A stretch of DNA of 64,000 nt from Streptomyces sp. DSM 15324 (GTDB taxonomy: Bacteria > Actinomycetota > Actinomycetes > Streptomycetales > Streptomycetaceae). The notes under the pieces are model-generated. The model had not been told where the DNA came from. It saw nothing but the letters and a program-made list of their open reading frames with translations, and did no database searches. Every line of letters starts with the position of its first letter. Position 1 is the stretch's first letter. Shown here in pieces: positions 22,703-30,916 of the stretch. The stretch covers positions 457,981 to 521,980 of the forward strand of contig NZ_KQ949027.1 of NCBI RefSeq assembly GCF_001514285.1, given 5' to 3'. Made by a program: the position numbers and the translations under genes.

Positions 22703-24325
22703 TCAGAAGTCCATGTCACCGCCCGGCATACCGCCACCGGCGGGCGCGGCGGCCTTCTCCGGCTTGTCGGCGATGACGGCCTCGGTGGTGAGGAAGAGCG
22801 CGGCGATGGAGGCGGCGTTCTGCAGGGCAGAGCGGGTCACCTTCGCCGGGTCGATGATGCCGGAGGCGATCATGTCGACGTACTCACCGGTCGCGGCGTT
22901 CAGGCCGTGGCCGACCTGGAGGTTGCGGACCTTCTCCACGACGACGCCACCCTCGAGACCACCGTTGACGGCGATCTGCTTGAGCGGGGCCTCCAGCGCG
23001 AGCTTCACGGCGTTGGCGCCGGTCGCCTCGTCACCCTCGAGCTCCAGCTTCTCGAAGACCTGGGAGGCCTGAAGCAGGGCCACGCCGCCACCGGCGACGA
23101 TGCCCTCCTCGACGGCCGCCTTCGCGTTGCGGACGGCGTCCTCGATGCGGTGCTTGCGCTCCTTGAGCTCCACCTCGGTGGCGGCACCGGCCTTGATGAC
23201 CGCGACACCGCCGGCGAGCTTCGCCAGGCGCTCCTGGAGCTTCTCGCGGTCGTAGTCCGAGTCGCTGTTCTCGATCTCGGCGCGGATCTGGTTCACACGG
23301 CCCGCGACCTGGTCCGAGGAGCCGGCACCGTCGACGATGGTGGTCTCGTCCTTGGTGATGACGACCTTGCGGGCCTTGCCCAGCAGGTCGAGGGTCGTGT
23401 TCTCGAGCTTGAGACCGACCTCCTCGGAGATGACCTCGCCGCCGGTGAGGATGGCGATGTCGTTCAGCATCGCCTTGCGGCGGTCGCCGAAGCCCGGGGC
23501 CTTGACCGCGACGGACTTGAAGGTGCCGCGGATCTTGTTGACGACCAGGGTCGACAGGGCCTCGCCCTCGACGTCCTCGGCGATGATCAGCAGCGGCTTG
23601 CCCGACTGCATGACCTTCTCCAGGAGCGGGAGCAGGTCCTTGACGTTCGAGATCTTGGAGTTCGCGATCAGGATGTACGGGTCGTCGAGGACGGCCTCCA
23701 TACGCTCCATGTCGGTGGCGAAGTACGCCGAGATGTAGCCCTTGTCGAAGCGCATACCCTCGGTGAGCTCCAGCTCCAGACCGAAGGTCTGGGACTCCTC
23801 GACGGTGATGACGCCTTCCTTGCCGACCTTGTCCATCGCCTCGGCGATGAGCTCGCCGATCTGGGTGTCGGCGGCGGAGATGGAGGCCGTGGAAGCGATC
23901 TGCTCCTTGGTCTCGACATCCTTCGCCTGCTCCAGCAGGGCGCCGGAGACGGCCTCGACGGCCTTCTCGATGCCGCGCTTGAGAGCCATCGGGTTGGCGC
24001 CGGCGGCCACGTTGCGCAGACCCTCGCGCACCAGGGCCTGGGCCAGGACGGTCGCGGTCGTCGTGCCGTCACCGGCTACGTCGTCCGTCTTCTTCGCGAC
24101 TTCCTTGACCAGCTCGGCGCCGATCTTCTCGTACGGGTCCTCGAGCTCGATCTCCTTGGCGATGGACACACCATCGTTGGTGATCGTGGGGGCGCCCCAC
24201 TTCTTCTCGAGGACGACGTTGCGACCCTTGGGGCCGAGCGTCACCTTGACGGCGTCCGCGAGCTGGTTCATGCCGCGCTCGAGGCCGCGCCGCGCCTCCT
24301 CGTCGAACGCGATGATCTTGGCCAT
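22703..24325 (-). CDS. groEL2: Chaperonin GroEL (GroEL2)
   Basis: A 540-residue 60-kDa chaperonin from ATG 24325 (MAKIIAFDEEARRGLERG), with GAGGGACC upstream. The ATP-binding loop DDVAGDGTTTATV is at about residues 82-94, and the C-terminus GGMPGGDMDF is the Gly/Met type of actinobacterial GroEL2 rather than the His-rich GroEL1 tail. No groES is adjacent, as expected for this copy. It assembles into cytosolic folding rings. Two tandem CIRCE-like operators upstream (24453-24515) indicate HrcA repression released by heat. Confidence 0.97.
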   Translation of the reverse strand: MAKIIAFDEEARRGLERGMNQLADAVKVTLGPKGRNVVLEKKWGAPTITNDGVSIAKEIELEDPYEKIGAELVKEVAKKTDDVAGDGTTTATVLAQALVREGLRNVAAGANPMALKRGIEKAVEAVSGALLEQAKDVETKEQIASTASISAADTQIGELIAEAMDKVGKEGVITVEESQTFGLELELTEGMRFDKGYISAYFATDMERMEAVLDDPYILIANSKISNVKDLLPLLEKVMQSGKPLLIIAEDVEGEALSTLVVNKIRGTFKSVAVKAPGFGDRRKAMLNDIAILTGGEVISEEVGLKLENTTLDLLGKARKVVITKDETTIVDGAGSSDQVAGRVNQIRAEIENSDSDYDREKLQERLAKLAGGVAVIKAGAATEVELKERKHRIEDAVRNAKAAVEEGIVAGGGVALLQASQVFEKLELEGDEATGANAVKLALEAPLKQIAVNGGLEGGVVVEKVRNLQVGHGLNAATGEYVDMIASGIIDPAKVTRSALQNAASIAALFLTTEAVIADKPEKAAAPAGGGMPGGDMDF

Positions 24326-24452
24326 GTGAAGTGGTCCCTCCAGGACTGGGGGTGATTCCTTCGGACCGCGCCCGCGCCCGCGACGGACGGCTCGCATGCC
24401 GCGTGGTTCCTTGCCCCACCTGGCCTGCGGGCCTCACCGACCCGGTCCTTCT

Positions 24453-24515
24453 TTGTCACTCTCACCTTCAGAGTGCTAACGCCAATGATTAGCACTCGGC
24501 ATGGTCGAGTGCAAG
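24453..24515 (-). promoter_or_regulatory. Two tandem CIRCE elements (HrcA operators)
   Basis: Four 9-base half-sites are each separated by exactly 9 bases on the plus strand: TTGTCACTC (24453), GAGTGCTAA (24471), TTAGCACTC (24489) and GAGTGCAAG (24507). They form two CIRCE elements (consensus TTAGCACTC-N9-GAGTGCTAA). Each has one perfect and one degenerate half, and 9 bases separate them. They start about 130 bases before the groEL2 start. Confidence 0.92.
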
Positions 24516-24543
24516 CGCCTCCGCCCGATCCGCAGGTGGACAC

Positions 24544-24630
24544 GGCCTGCCCCGGGCCCCCCGCGCGCCCCTGACCGGGGGGCCCGGGGCAGGCCGAAGG
24601 GCCCGTACCCCGGGAGGTACGAGCCCTTCG
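24544..24630 (-). terminator. Double hairpin terminator after the cold-shock gene
   Basis: Reading from the cold-shock gene, the first hairpin is 24595-24609 with 24616-24630 (arms CGAAGGGCCCGTACC and GGTACGAGCCCTTCG, one mismatch). The second has perfect 19-bp arms, 24544-24562 and 24577-24595 (GGCCTGCCCCGGGCCCCCC and its complement). Together they should insulate the groEL2 promoter from the upstream gene. Confidence 0.85.
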
Positions 24631-24670
24631 AAGATGAAACAGAAGAACGACGCTTCAGTCGGCGCGTGCT

Positions 24671-24877
24671 TCAGCCGGCCGCGAGTCGGACCATGTCCGC
24701 CTGCGGCCCCTTCTGACCCTGCGAGATCTCGAAATCGACCCGCTGGCCCTCTTCCAGGGTGCGGTACCCGTCCATCTGGATCGCGCTGTAGTGGACGAAA
24801 ACATCCGCACCACCGTCGACCGCGATGAAGCCGTACCCCTTCTCCGCGTTGAACCACTTGACGGTGCCCTGAGCCAT
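24671..24877 (-). CDS. Cold-shock protein, CspA family
   Basis: A 68-residue single-domain OB-fold protein from ATG 24877. RNP1 is KGYGFI in GTVKWFNAEKGYGFIAV and RNP2 is DVFVHYSAI; EEGQRVDFEISQGQKGPQA completes the fold. It binds single-stranded RNA or DNA. The leader is long, with no gene for about 480 bases upstream. In Streptomyces such genes are often constitutive; the sequence shows no clear thermoregulatory element. Confidence 0.95.
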   Translation of the reverse strand: MAQGTVKWFNAEKGYGFIAVDGGADVFVHYSAIQMDGYRTLEEGQRVDFEISQGQKGPQADMVRLAAG

Positions 24878-25232
24878 GCCTAACTCCCCTATTACTGGCC
24901 CTTGCACAGATCCACACTTCGCGGATCCGGGTCAGACCTCACCCCCCAGTTGGTTTGGGGGCGTGCGCCGGAACGCGTCGACCGCGGCCGAATGTATCTG
25001 TCCAACTGCCGTCTGCAACAGGTCACTCGGACGAGAATTCTGGACGCACGCGATCCGGAATGTGGCGAGAATTCGCCAGAATTCAGGGCAAGTCGGGCCC
25101 CGCAAAAGCCGCAAATGCCACGCAAGAGGCTCGCACTTTGGCTACTTCTTGTCGGGCGCCAGGCGGAAATCAAAGATTCCGGATCAGGGTTTCGCAACCC
25201 GGTTCCCCAACTGTACCTCGCTCAACCACACT
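24878..25232. other. Long intergenic region upstream of the cold-shock gene
   Basis: These 355 bases are less GC-rich than the surroundings and contain no convincing gene in any frame. They include the promoter and probably a long 5' untranslated leader of the cold-shock gene (minus strand). Short AT-rich stretches such as GAGAATTC (25031 and 25068) could be promoter parts, but no clear -10/-35 pair was fixed. Confidence 0.6.
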
Positions 25233-25271
25233 GAATTGCCCCCTCCGCTTCTCTCACGGAGGGGGCAATTC
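25233..25271 (-). terminator. Terminator of the thrC-moaD-like operon
   Basis: A perfect 15-bp stem, GAATTGCCCCCTCCG (25233-25247) with CGGAGGGGGCAATTC (25257-25271), and a nine-base loop. On the minus strand it ends with AATTC. It follows the MoaD-like gene by 84 bases. Confidence 0.85.
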
Positions 25272-25304
25272 GATGAACACTCGGTAATCGATGTTACCGA
25301 CGGT

Positions 25305-25330
25305 TACTACTGGCGGGTACTACTGGCGGG
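25305..25330. repeat. Perfect 13-bp tandem duplication
   Basis: TACTACTGGCGGG occurs twice in immediate succession (25305-25317 and 25318-25330), followed by a partial third copy (TACC). It lies between the operon terminator and the MoaD-like stop codon. It is probably a recent slippage product. Confidence 0.8.
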
Positions 25331-25354
25331 TACCGACCGGGGGTCAACCACCGC

Positions 25355-25630
25355 TCAGCCGCCGGCGACGGCCGGGATGATCGACACGCCCGCGCCGTCC
25401 GGGGTCGCCGTCTCCAGCCCCTGCTCGAAACGGACGTCGTCGTCGTTCACGTACACGTTCACGAACCGCCGCAGCTTGCCCTGGTCGTCCAGGACCCGGG
25501 CGGCGATCCCGGTGTGGTTCTTCTCCAGGTCCGAGATGACCTCGCCGAGGGTGGACCCCTCGGCGGTGACCTCGGCCCGGCCACCGGTGTAGGTGCGCAG
25601 GATGGTGGGGATGCGGACGGTGACGCTCAC
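25355..25630 (-). CDS. MoaD/ThiS-like sulfur carrier protein
   Basis: A 91-residue ubiquitin-fold protein. The start VTVRIPTILRTYTGGRAEV, the segment RFVNVYVNDDDVRFEQGLE and the C-terminal IIPAVAGG place it in the MoaD/ThiS/CysO family; the Gly-Gly end is the site of adenylation and thiocarboxylate formation. It lies about 90 bases after thrC in the same direction. In other actinobacteria such carriers serve cysteine (CysO) or methionine synthesis, which would fit a locus under SAM control. The partner enzyme is not in this window. Confidence 0.88.
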   Translation of the reverse strand: MSVTVRIPTILRTYTGGRAEVTAEGSTLGEVISDLEKNHTGIAARVLDDQGKLRRFVNVYVNDDDVRFEQGLETATPDGAGVSIIPAVAGG

Positions 25631-25660
25631 TGGGTGACCTCCGGTCAGGTGCGTGCTTTC

Positions 25661-25704
25661 AAGGGGCGCCGGGGAACCGCGCGACCGGCCCCCACCGGCC
25701 CGCA
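25661..25704 (-). repeat. Streptomyces dispersed repeat, copy 2 of 5
   Basis: AAGGGGCGCCGGGGAACCGC, then GCGACCGGCCCCCACC, then GGCCCGCA is the reverse-oriented copy of the element at 9354, 46382 and 55687. It fills the space between thrC and the MoaD-like gene, so the two genes are separated by repeat DNA although probably co-transcribed. Confidence 0.7.
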
Positions 25705-25719
25705 GCCGAACAACGACGC

Positions 25720-27000
25720 TTACGCGAGCCCGGCCTCGTGGAAGGACTCGAGGCTAGGACGGATCGTCGCGGTGAGTCCGGTACCGGCCACCGCGTCCAG
25801 CGTCTTCAGGCCGTCACCGGTGTTCAGCACGACGGTCGTCTTCGCCGGGTCCAGCAGCCCGTTCTCGATCAGCTTCTTCGTGACGCCGACCGTCACACCG
25901 CCGGCGGTCTCCGCGAAGATGCCCTCGGTGCGGGCGAGGATCCTGATCGCCTCGACGACCTGCTCGTCGGTCACGTCCTCCACCGCACCGCCGGTGCGGC
26001 GCGCGATGTCGAGGACGTACGGCCCGTCCGCCGGGTTGCCGATCGCCAGCGACTTGGCGATGGTGTTCGGCTTCTGCGGGCGGACCACGTCGTGCCCCGC
26101 CTTGAAGGCCACCGACACCGGAGAGCACCCCTCCGCCTGCGCGCCGAAGATCTTGTACGGCTTGTCCTCGACGAGCCCCAGCTTGATCAGCTCCTGAAGG
26201 CCCTTGTCGATCTTCGTGAGCTGGGAGCCGGAGGCGATCGGCACGACCAGCTGGTCGGGGAGCCGCCAGCCGAGCTGCTCGGCGATCTCGTACGCCAGCG
26301 TCTTGGAGCCCTCGGCGTAGTAGGGCCGCAGGTTGACGTTGACGAAGCCCCAGCCCTCGCCCGCCGGGTCGCCGATGAGCTCGGAGCAGAAGCGGTTGAC
26401 GTCGTCGTAGTTGCCCTCGATGCCGACCAGCTCGCCGCCGTAGATCGCGGCCATCACGACCTTGCCCTGCTCCAGGTCGTGCGGGATGAACACACAGGAG
26501 CGGAAGCCGGCCCGGGCGGCGGCGGCGCCGACGGCACCGGCGAGGTTGCCGGTCGAGGAGCAGCTCAGGGTCGTGTAGCCGAAGGCACGCGCGGCCTCGA
26601 CGGCCTGGGCGACGACCCGGTCCTTGAAGGAGTGGGTCGGGTTGCCGGAGTCGTCCTTGACGAACAGCCTGCCGGGCTCGACACCCAGCTCGCGGGCCAG
26701 GTTGTCGGCCTTGACGAGCTTGGTCCAGCCGGGGTTGATGTTGGGCTTGTCGGCCACGTCCGCCGGGACGGGCAGCAGCGGCGCGTAACGCCAGATGTTC
26801 GCGGGTCCCGCCTCGATGCGCTTCCTGAGCTCCTCCGGGTCGTAGGCGGAGAAGTCGTACGCGATCTCGAGCGGGCCGAAACACTCCTCGCAGGCGAAGA
26901 CCGGGCCGAGGGGTACGCGGTGCCCGCACTCGCGGCAGCTCAGTGCCGTGGCGGGACCCAGGTCTACGGTGGATTCGGTTGCAACAGTCTGCGCAGCCAT
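25720..27000 (-). CDS. thrC: Threonine synthase
   Basis: A 426-residue PLP enzyme of fold type II that converts O-phosphohomoserine to threonine. The N-terminus has a Cys4 knuckle (SCRECGHRVPLG then FACEECFGPLEI). The PLP lysine is in DSGNPTHSFKDRVVAQA, and SCSSTGNLAGAVGAAAARAG is the phosphate-binding region. Length and motifs fit actinobacterial ThrC. A SAM-I riboswitch precedes it (27021-27155). It heads an operon with the MoaD-like gene. Cystathionine-type synthases share the fold but not the zinc-knuckle start. Confidence 0.94.
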   Translation of the reverse strand: MAAQTVATESTVDLGPATALSCRECGHRVPLGPVFACEECFGPLEIAYDFSAYDPEELRKRIEAGPANIWRYAPLLPVPADVADKPNINPGWTKLVKADNLARELGVEPGRLFVKDDSGNPTHSFKDRVVAQAVEAARAFGYTTLSCSSTGNLAGAVGAAAARAGFRSCVFIPHDLEQGKVVMAAIYGGELVGIEGNYDDVNRFCSELIGDPAGEGWGFVNVNLRPYYAEGSKTLAYEIAEQLGWRLPDQLVVPIASGSQLTKIDKGLQELIKLGLVEDKPYKIFGAQAEGCSPVSVAFKAGHDVVRPQKPNTIAKSLAIGNPADGPYVLDIARRTGGAVEDVTDEQVVEAIRILARTEGIFAETAGGVTVGVTKKLIENGLLDPAKTTVVLNTGDGLKTLDAVAGTGLTATIRPSLESFHEAGLA

Positions 27001-27020
27001 GTGAGGCGAGGCCCTTTCTC

Positions 27021-27155
27021 CTCATCTTCCTCACGACGCATCTCGCCGTGAGACGGATTTGGCACCTTCCCTAGCCGGGAGCCTCGCGTGAACGAGACCG
27101 GCTGGAGGGTTGCCGGGGCTTCATCGGGCCGTTTCCCTCTGCCCCTCTGGATGAG
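27021..27155 (-). promoter_or_regulatory. SAM-I (S-box) riboswitch upstream of thrC
   Basis: On the minus strand the leader shows the S-box landmarks in order: CUCAUCC (P1 5' arm), GAGGGAAACGGCCCGAUGAA, GCCCCGGCAACC, GGUGCCAAAUCC and, after a P4 hairpin, GAAGAUGAG (P1 3' arm). The GGCAACC and GGUGCCAAAUCC segments form the SAM pocket. P1 pairs 27149-27155 with 27021-27026. The 3' arm runs into AGGAGAAAGG before the thrC start at 27000, which suggests control of translation. No terminator hairpin is evident. Confidence 0.92.
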
Positions 27156-27293
27156 CGGTATGAAGTTGTGGACGGCGGGCCACCGAGGACATGCGATGGT
27201 CACCCGCGTTGTTCAAGACTGTAACCGACAACCAGGACAGTTGAGATAGTCGTCCGAACCGCGAGACGGATCACAGGTGAAGGAGCCGCCTAC

Positions 27294-28238
27294 GTGCTGG
27301 AAGAAGCTGAGCGCTGGCTGACCACCCGCTCCTGGACCATGACCGATCGGCCGCTGCACCGGATCATGGCGGCCAAACGGTCCTCGGGGCAGCGGGTCAG
27401 TGTCGTCCTGCCCGCGCTGAACGAGGAGGAGACCGTCGGCGAGATCGTCGCGGTCATCCGGCACGACCTCATGCAGCAGGTCCCGCTGGTCGACGAGCTC
27501 GTGGTCGTCGACTCGGGTTCGACCGACCGCACGGCCGCGGTCGCGGCGGCGGCCGGCGCGCGCGTCGTCCACCGCGACACGATCCTGCCCCGCATCCCGG
27601 CCGTGCCCGGCAAGGGGGAGGTCCTGTGGCGGTCCCTGCTGGTCACCAGCGGGGACATCGTCTGCTTCGTCGACGCCGACCTCAGGGAGTTCTCCTCGGA
27701 CTTCGTCTCCGGCATCGTCGGCCCGCTGCTCACCGACCCCGCGGTGGACCTCGTGAAGGGGATGTACGACCGTCCCCTGGGCGGCGCCGCCGGGCAGGGC
27801 GGCCGGGTCACCGAGCTGATGGCGCGCCCGCTGCTGAACCTGCACTGGCCGCAGCTGGCCGGTTTCGTGCAGCCGCTCGGCGGCGAGTACGCGGCCCGCC
27901 GCTCCCTGCTCGAACAGCTGCCGTTCCCGGTGGGCTACGGCGTGGAGCTCGGCATGCTGATCGACGCGCTGCACCTGGTGGGCCTCGACGCGCTCGCGCA
28001 GGTCGACCTCGGGGTGCGCAAGCACCGCCACCAGGACGGGCAGGCCCTCGGCCGGATGGCGGCGGCGATCTACCGCACCGCCCAGCTGCGGCTGGCCCGC
28101 GGCCATCTCGTCCGCCCCGTCCTCACCCAGTTCGAACGCGGCGCCGACGGTTTCGAGCCGCGGACCTACGCGGTGGACACGGAGGAGCGGCCACCGATGG
28201 CGGAGATCGCGGAGTACCGGTCCCGCAAGGTCGCCTGA
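27294..28238 (+). CDS. gpgS: Glucosyl-3-phosphoglycerate synthase
   Basis: A 314-residue GT-A glycosyltransferase (family GT81) from GTG 27294 with AAGGAG nine bases upstream. Motifs are VSVVLPALNEEETVGEIV, VVVDSGSTDRT, FVDADLREFS (the DxD metal site), ELMARPLLNLHWPQLAGFVQ and PLGGEYAARR. It transfers glucose from NDP-glucose to 3-phosphoglycerate, the first step to glucosylglycerate and, in mycobacteria, methylglucose polysaccharides. It lies directly before the trehalose genes, so the region concerns compatible solutes. Confidence 0.92.
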   Translation: MLEEAERWLTTRSWTMTDRPLHRIMAAKRSSGQRVSVVLPALNEEETVGEIVAVIRHDLMQQVPLVDELVVVDSGSTDRTAAVAAAAGARVVHRDTILPRIPAVPGKGEVLWRSLLVTSGDIVCFVDADLREFSSDFVSGIVGPLLTDPAVDLVKGMYDRPLGGAAGQGGRVTELMARPLLNLHWPQLAGFVQPLGGEYAARRSLLEQLPFPVGYGVELGMLIDALHLVGLDALAQVDLGVRKHRHQDGQALGRMAAAIYRTAQLRLARGHLVRPVLTQFERGADGFEPRTYAVDTEERPPMAEIAEYRSRKVA

Positions 28239-28356
28239 GCTTTCCGAGGGCCTGTTGCGCCGTGCGGGGGGACGGGTCGTATACGGCTGGATACGACCCC
28301 CGCACACAGCGCCACCGTACGTTTGAGCGTTTCCCGGCCGGGCTAGGTTGAGGCGT

Positions 28357-29772
28357 ATGGCTTCCACGCACGACACTGCTGCTCGGGGTGCTCAGGTGCT
28401 GGTCGCGTCCAATCGCGGCCCGGTCTCCTACACGATCGGCGAGGACGGCTCGCTGCACTCGAAACGCGGGGGCGGCGGGCTGGTCTCCGGTCTGTCGGCG
28501 ATCGGCCCCGACGCGGGCGCCCTGTGGGTGTGCTCCGCGCTGTCCGACGGCGACCGGGAGGCGGTCCGGCGCGGGGTCGGCGAGGAGGGCGTGCGGATGC
28601 TGCCCGTCCCGGCCGACGTGCACGAGGACGCCTACAACGGCATCGCGAACTCGGTCCTGTGGTTCATCCACCACCTCCTCTACCAGACCCCGCTGGAACC
28701 GTCGTTCGACGCGGAGTTCCGGCGCCAGTGGGCGTCGTACGAGACGTACAACCGCGCCTTCGCCCAGGCGCTGGCGGAGGAGGCGGCGGACGGCGCGGCG
28801 GTCCTCGTGCAGGACTACCACCTCTGTCTGGTGCCCGGGATGCTCCACGAACTCCGCCCTGACCTGCGCATCGGGCACTTCTCGCACACGCCGTGGGCGC
28901 CGGTGGACTACTTCGGGCTGCTGCCGACGGACATCCGTGAGCAGCTGCTGCGGGGCATGCTCGGCGCGGACCGGCTGGGGTTCCTGACCCGGCGCTGGGC
29001 GGACGCGTTCACCGCGTGCTGCGCGGAGTACGTGGGCGGCACGGGCGGCACCCAGATCGGGGTGCACGGTCTGGGCGCGGACGCCGACTTCCTGCGCGAG
29101 CGCTCGCACCGGCCGGACGTGGAGGAGCGGATCGTCGCCCTGCGCGAGGAGATCGGCGGGACGGACCGCAGGACCATCGTGCGGGTCGACCGCACCGAGC
29201 TGTCGAAGAACATCGTGCGCGGCCTGCTGGCGTACCGGCAGCTCCTCGACGACCACCCCGAGTGGCGCGAGCGGGTCGTCCACATCGCCTTCGCCTACCC
29301 CTCCCGGCAGGATCTCGCCGTCTACCGCGCCTACACGGCGGAGGTCTCGCGGCTGTCGGCGGAGATCAACGAGCGGTACGGCACCCCCGGCTGGACCCCG
29401 GTCCTGCTGAACCTGGAGGACGACTTCGCCCGCTCCCTCGCCGCGTACCGGATCGCGGACGTGGCGCTGGTCAACCCCATCCGGGACGGGATGAACCTGG
29501 TCGCCAAGGAGGTCCCGGTGGTCTCCGACCAGGGGTGCGCGCTGGTGCTGTCGCGGGAGGCCGGGGCGTACTGGGAGCTGGGCGAGGACGCGATCGTGGT
29601 GAATCCGTACGACATCCTGGAGACGGCCCGTGCCCTGCACGAGGCCCTGTCCATGAGGCCGGAGGAGCGCGCCGAGCGCGTCAAACGGCTGGCCGCCGCC
29701 GCGACCGCGCTGCCTCCGGCCCAGTGGTTCCTGGACCAGCTGACGGCCCTGCGGGACCTTCAGCCCAGCTGA
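28357..29772 (+). CDS. otsA: Trehalose-6-phosphate synthase
   Basis: A 471-residue GT20 enzyme from ATG 28357 with GAGG just upstream. Motifs are LVASNRGPVSYTIGEDG, RGGGGLVSGL, VLVQDYHLCLVPGML, GHFSHTPWAPVDYF, VRVDRTELSKNIVRGLLAY and NPIRDGMNLVAKEV. It makes trehalose-6-P from a nucleotide glucose and glucose-6-P. Its 3' end overlaps the convergent otsB gene by 13 bases. Confidence 0.95.
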   Translation: MASTHDTAARGAQVLVASNRGPVSYTIGEDGSLHSKRGGGGLVSGLSAIGPDAGALWVCSALSDGDREAVRRGVGEEGVRMLPVPADVHEDAYNGIANSVLWFIHHLLYQTPLEPSFDAEFRRQWASYETYNRAFAQALAEEAADGAAVLVQDYHLCLVPGMLHELRPDLRIGHFSHTPWAPVDYFGLLPTDIREQLLRGMLGADRLGFLTRRWADAFTACCAEYVGGTGGTQIGVHGLGADADFLRERSHRPDVEERIVALREEIGGTDRRTIVRVDRTELSKNIVRGLLAYRQLLDDHPEWRERVVHIAFAYPSRQDLAVYRAYTAEVSRLSAEINERYGTPGWTPVLLNLEDDFARSLAAYRIADVALVNPIRDGMNLVAKEVPVVSDQGCALVLSREAGAYWELGEDAIVVNPYDILETARALHEALSMRPEERAERVKRLAAAATALPPAQWFLDQLTALRDLQPS

Positions 29773-30614
29773 CCGGCCAGGTCCCGCAGGAGGCGTACGA
29801 CGCCGGCGGGGCCGTCGACGACCAGGTCGGCGCGGGCGGCGAGTTCCGTCACCTCGGTGGAGCCGCTGCACACGAGGAGGCCGGGGACGCCGTCCTGGCG
29901 GAGTTTCTCGACGGCGGCGAAGGCGGGGAGGTCGCCGAGGTCGTCGCCGGCGTAGAGCACGGCCCCGGCGCCGGTGGCGCGGACGTGGTCGAGGAGGGCG
30001 ACGCCCTTGTCCATGCCGGGCGGGCGCAGCTCCAGCACGTACCGTCCGGGTTCCACGATCAGGCCGTGGCGGGCGGCGAGGGCGGCGAGGGGCTCGCGGA
30101 GGGTCTCGAAGGCGGCGAGGGGGTCGGTGGCGCGGCGGGTGTGCACGGCGACGGCCCGGCCGCCCTTCTCCTCCACCCGGACGCCCGGCCCCGCGTCGGC
30201 CGCTTCCAGGACGGCGGGCAGTTCGGCGCGGACGGCGGCGACGCCGGGGTGGGGGGCGGGGGCGGTGATCTCCTGGGTGCGGGCCTCCCAGCGTTCGGCG
30301 CCGTAGTGGCCGAGGACGGTGAGGTGGTCCAGTCCCCGGGCGCCCGCGAAGCCGCCGTTGCGGACGGCCACCTCGGCGGGGCGGCCGGTGATGACGGCGA
30401 CGGCGGCGACCTTGGGTGCGAGGGCCGCGAGGGCGTCGAGGGCGTCGGGGTGGGCGCGGGCGTCCTCGGGGTTCTCGACGATCGGGGCGAGCGTGCCGTC
30501 GAAGTCGAGGCCGACGAGGGTGGCCGCGGGCCGGGCGAGCATGGCGGCGAGGGCCTCACGGCCGGCCGGGGTCGTGGGTACGGGGTCCGTTGAGTGCGTC
30601 TCCTGGGTGCCCAT
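29760..30614 (-). CDS. otsB: Trehalose-6-phosphate phosphatase
   Basis: A 284-residue HAD-superfamily enzyme. Motif 1 is VGLDFDGTLAPI (DxDGT), motif 2 AVITGRP, and motif 4 LYAGDDLGDLPAF. LELRPPGMDKGVALLDHV is the trehalose-phosphatase cap region. It completes trehalose synthesis. Although convergent with otsA, the pair is functionally joined; the unusual orientation means separate promoters. The DUF3263 gene lies just upstream on the same strand (gap nine bases), so otsB may share its transcript. Confidence 0.94.
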   Translation of the reverse strand: MGTQETHSTDPVPTTPAGREALAAMLARPAATLVGLDFDGTLAPIVENPEDARAHPDALDALAALAPKVAAVAVITGRPAEVAVRNGGFAGARGLDHLTVLGHYGAERWEARTQEITAPAPHPGVAAVRAELPAVLEAADAGPGVRVEEKGGRAVAVHTRRATDPLAAFETLREPLAALAARHGLIVEPGRYVLELRPPGMDKGVALLDHVRATGAGAVLYAGDDLGDLPAFAAVEKLRQDGVPGLLVCSGSTEVTELAARADLVVDGPAGVVRLLRDLAGQLG

Positions 30615-30623
30615 ACGGCGACA

Positions 30624-30854
30624 CTATCGGTCGCCCCGCCTGGTCTCGCGGACCCTTCTCAGTCTGTTCACCGTCACCGGGTCGTGGGCCAGCGCCCTCG
30701 GGTCGTCCAGGAGGGCGTTGAGGAGCTGGTAGTAGCGGACCGGGGAGAGGTCGAGTTCCTCGCGGATGGCGCGCTCCTTGGCGCCGGGGCCGGGGAAGGT
30801 GCGGCGCTCCAGGGCGAGGATGTCGCGTTCCCTGGTCTCCAGCTGTTCTGGCAC
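30624..30854 (-). CDS. DUF3263 domain protein
   Basis: A 76-residue protein from GTG 30854 with GGAGG eight bases upstream; a longer reading has no family support. The core LETRERDILALERRTFPGPG, then KERAIREELDLSPVRYYQLL, then NALLDDPRALAHDPVTVNRL is typical of DUF3263, which looks like a sigma-region-4-like helix-turn-helix. A transcriptional role is likely but unproved. It is nine bases from otsB and 63 bases after the sugar-binding gene. Confidence 0.85.
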   Translation of the reverse strand: MPEQLETRERDILALERRTFPGPGAKERAIREELDLSPVRYYQLLNALLDDPRALAHDPVTVNRLRRVRETRRGDR

Positions 30855-30916
30855 TGCCCGCACCTCCGGCGCTCCCGCGTACCCGAGCACCGTAACCCCG
30901 GCCACCGACAGCCGGC

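Noticed and set aside
24471..24497. GAGTGCTAA-N9-TTAGCACTC as an inverted CIRCE
   Set aside because: The outer half-sites at 24453 and 24507 pair with these in the correct orientation, so the arrangement is better read as two standard CIRCE elements.
25305..25330. CRISPR or attachment-site interpretation of the 13-bp duplication
   Set aside because: There are only two contiguous copies with no spacer and no integrase nearby. No CRISPR array was seen anywhere in the window.
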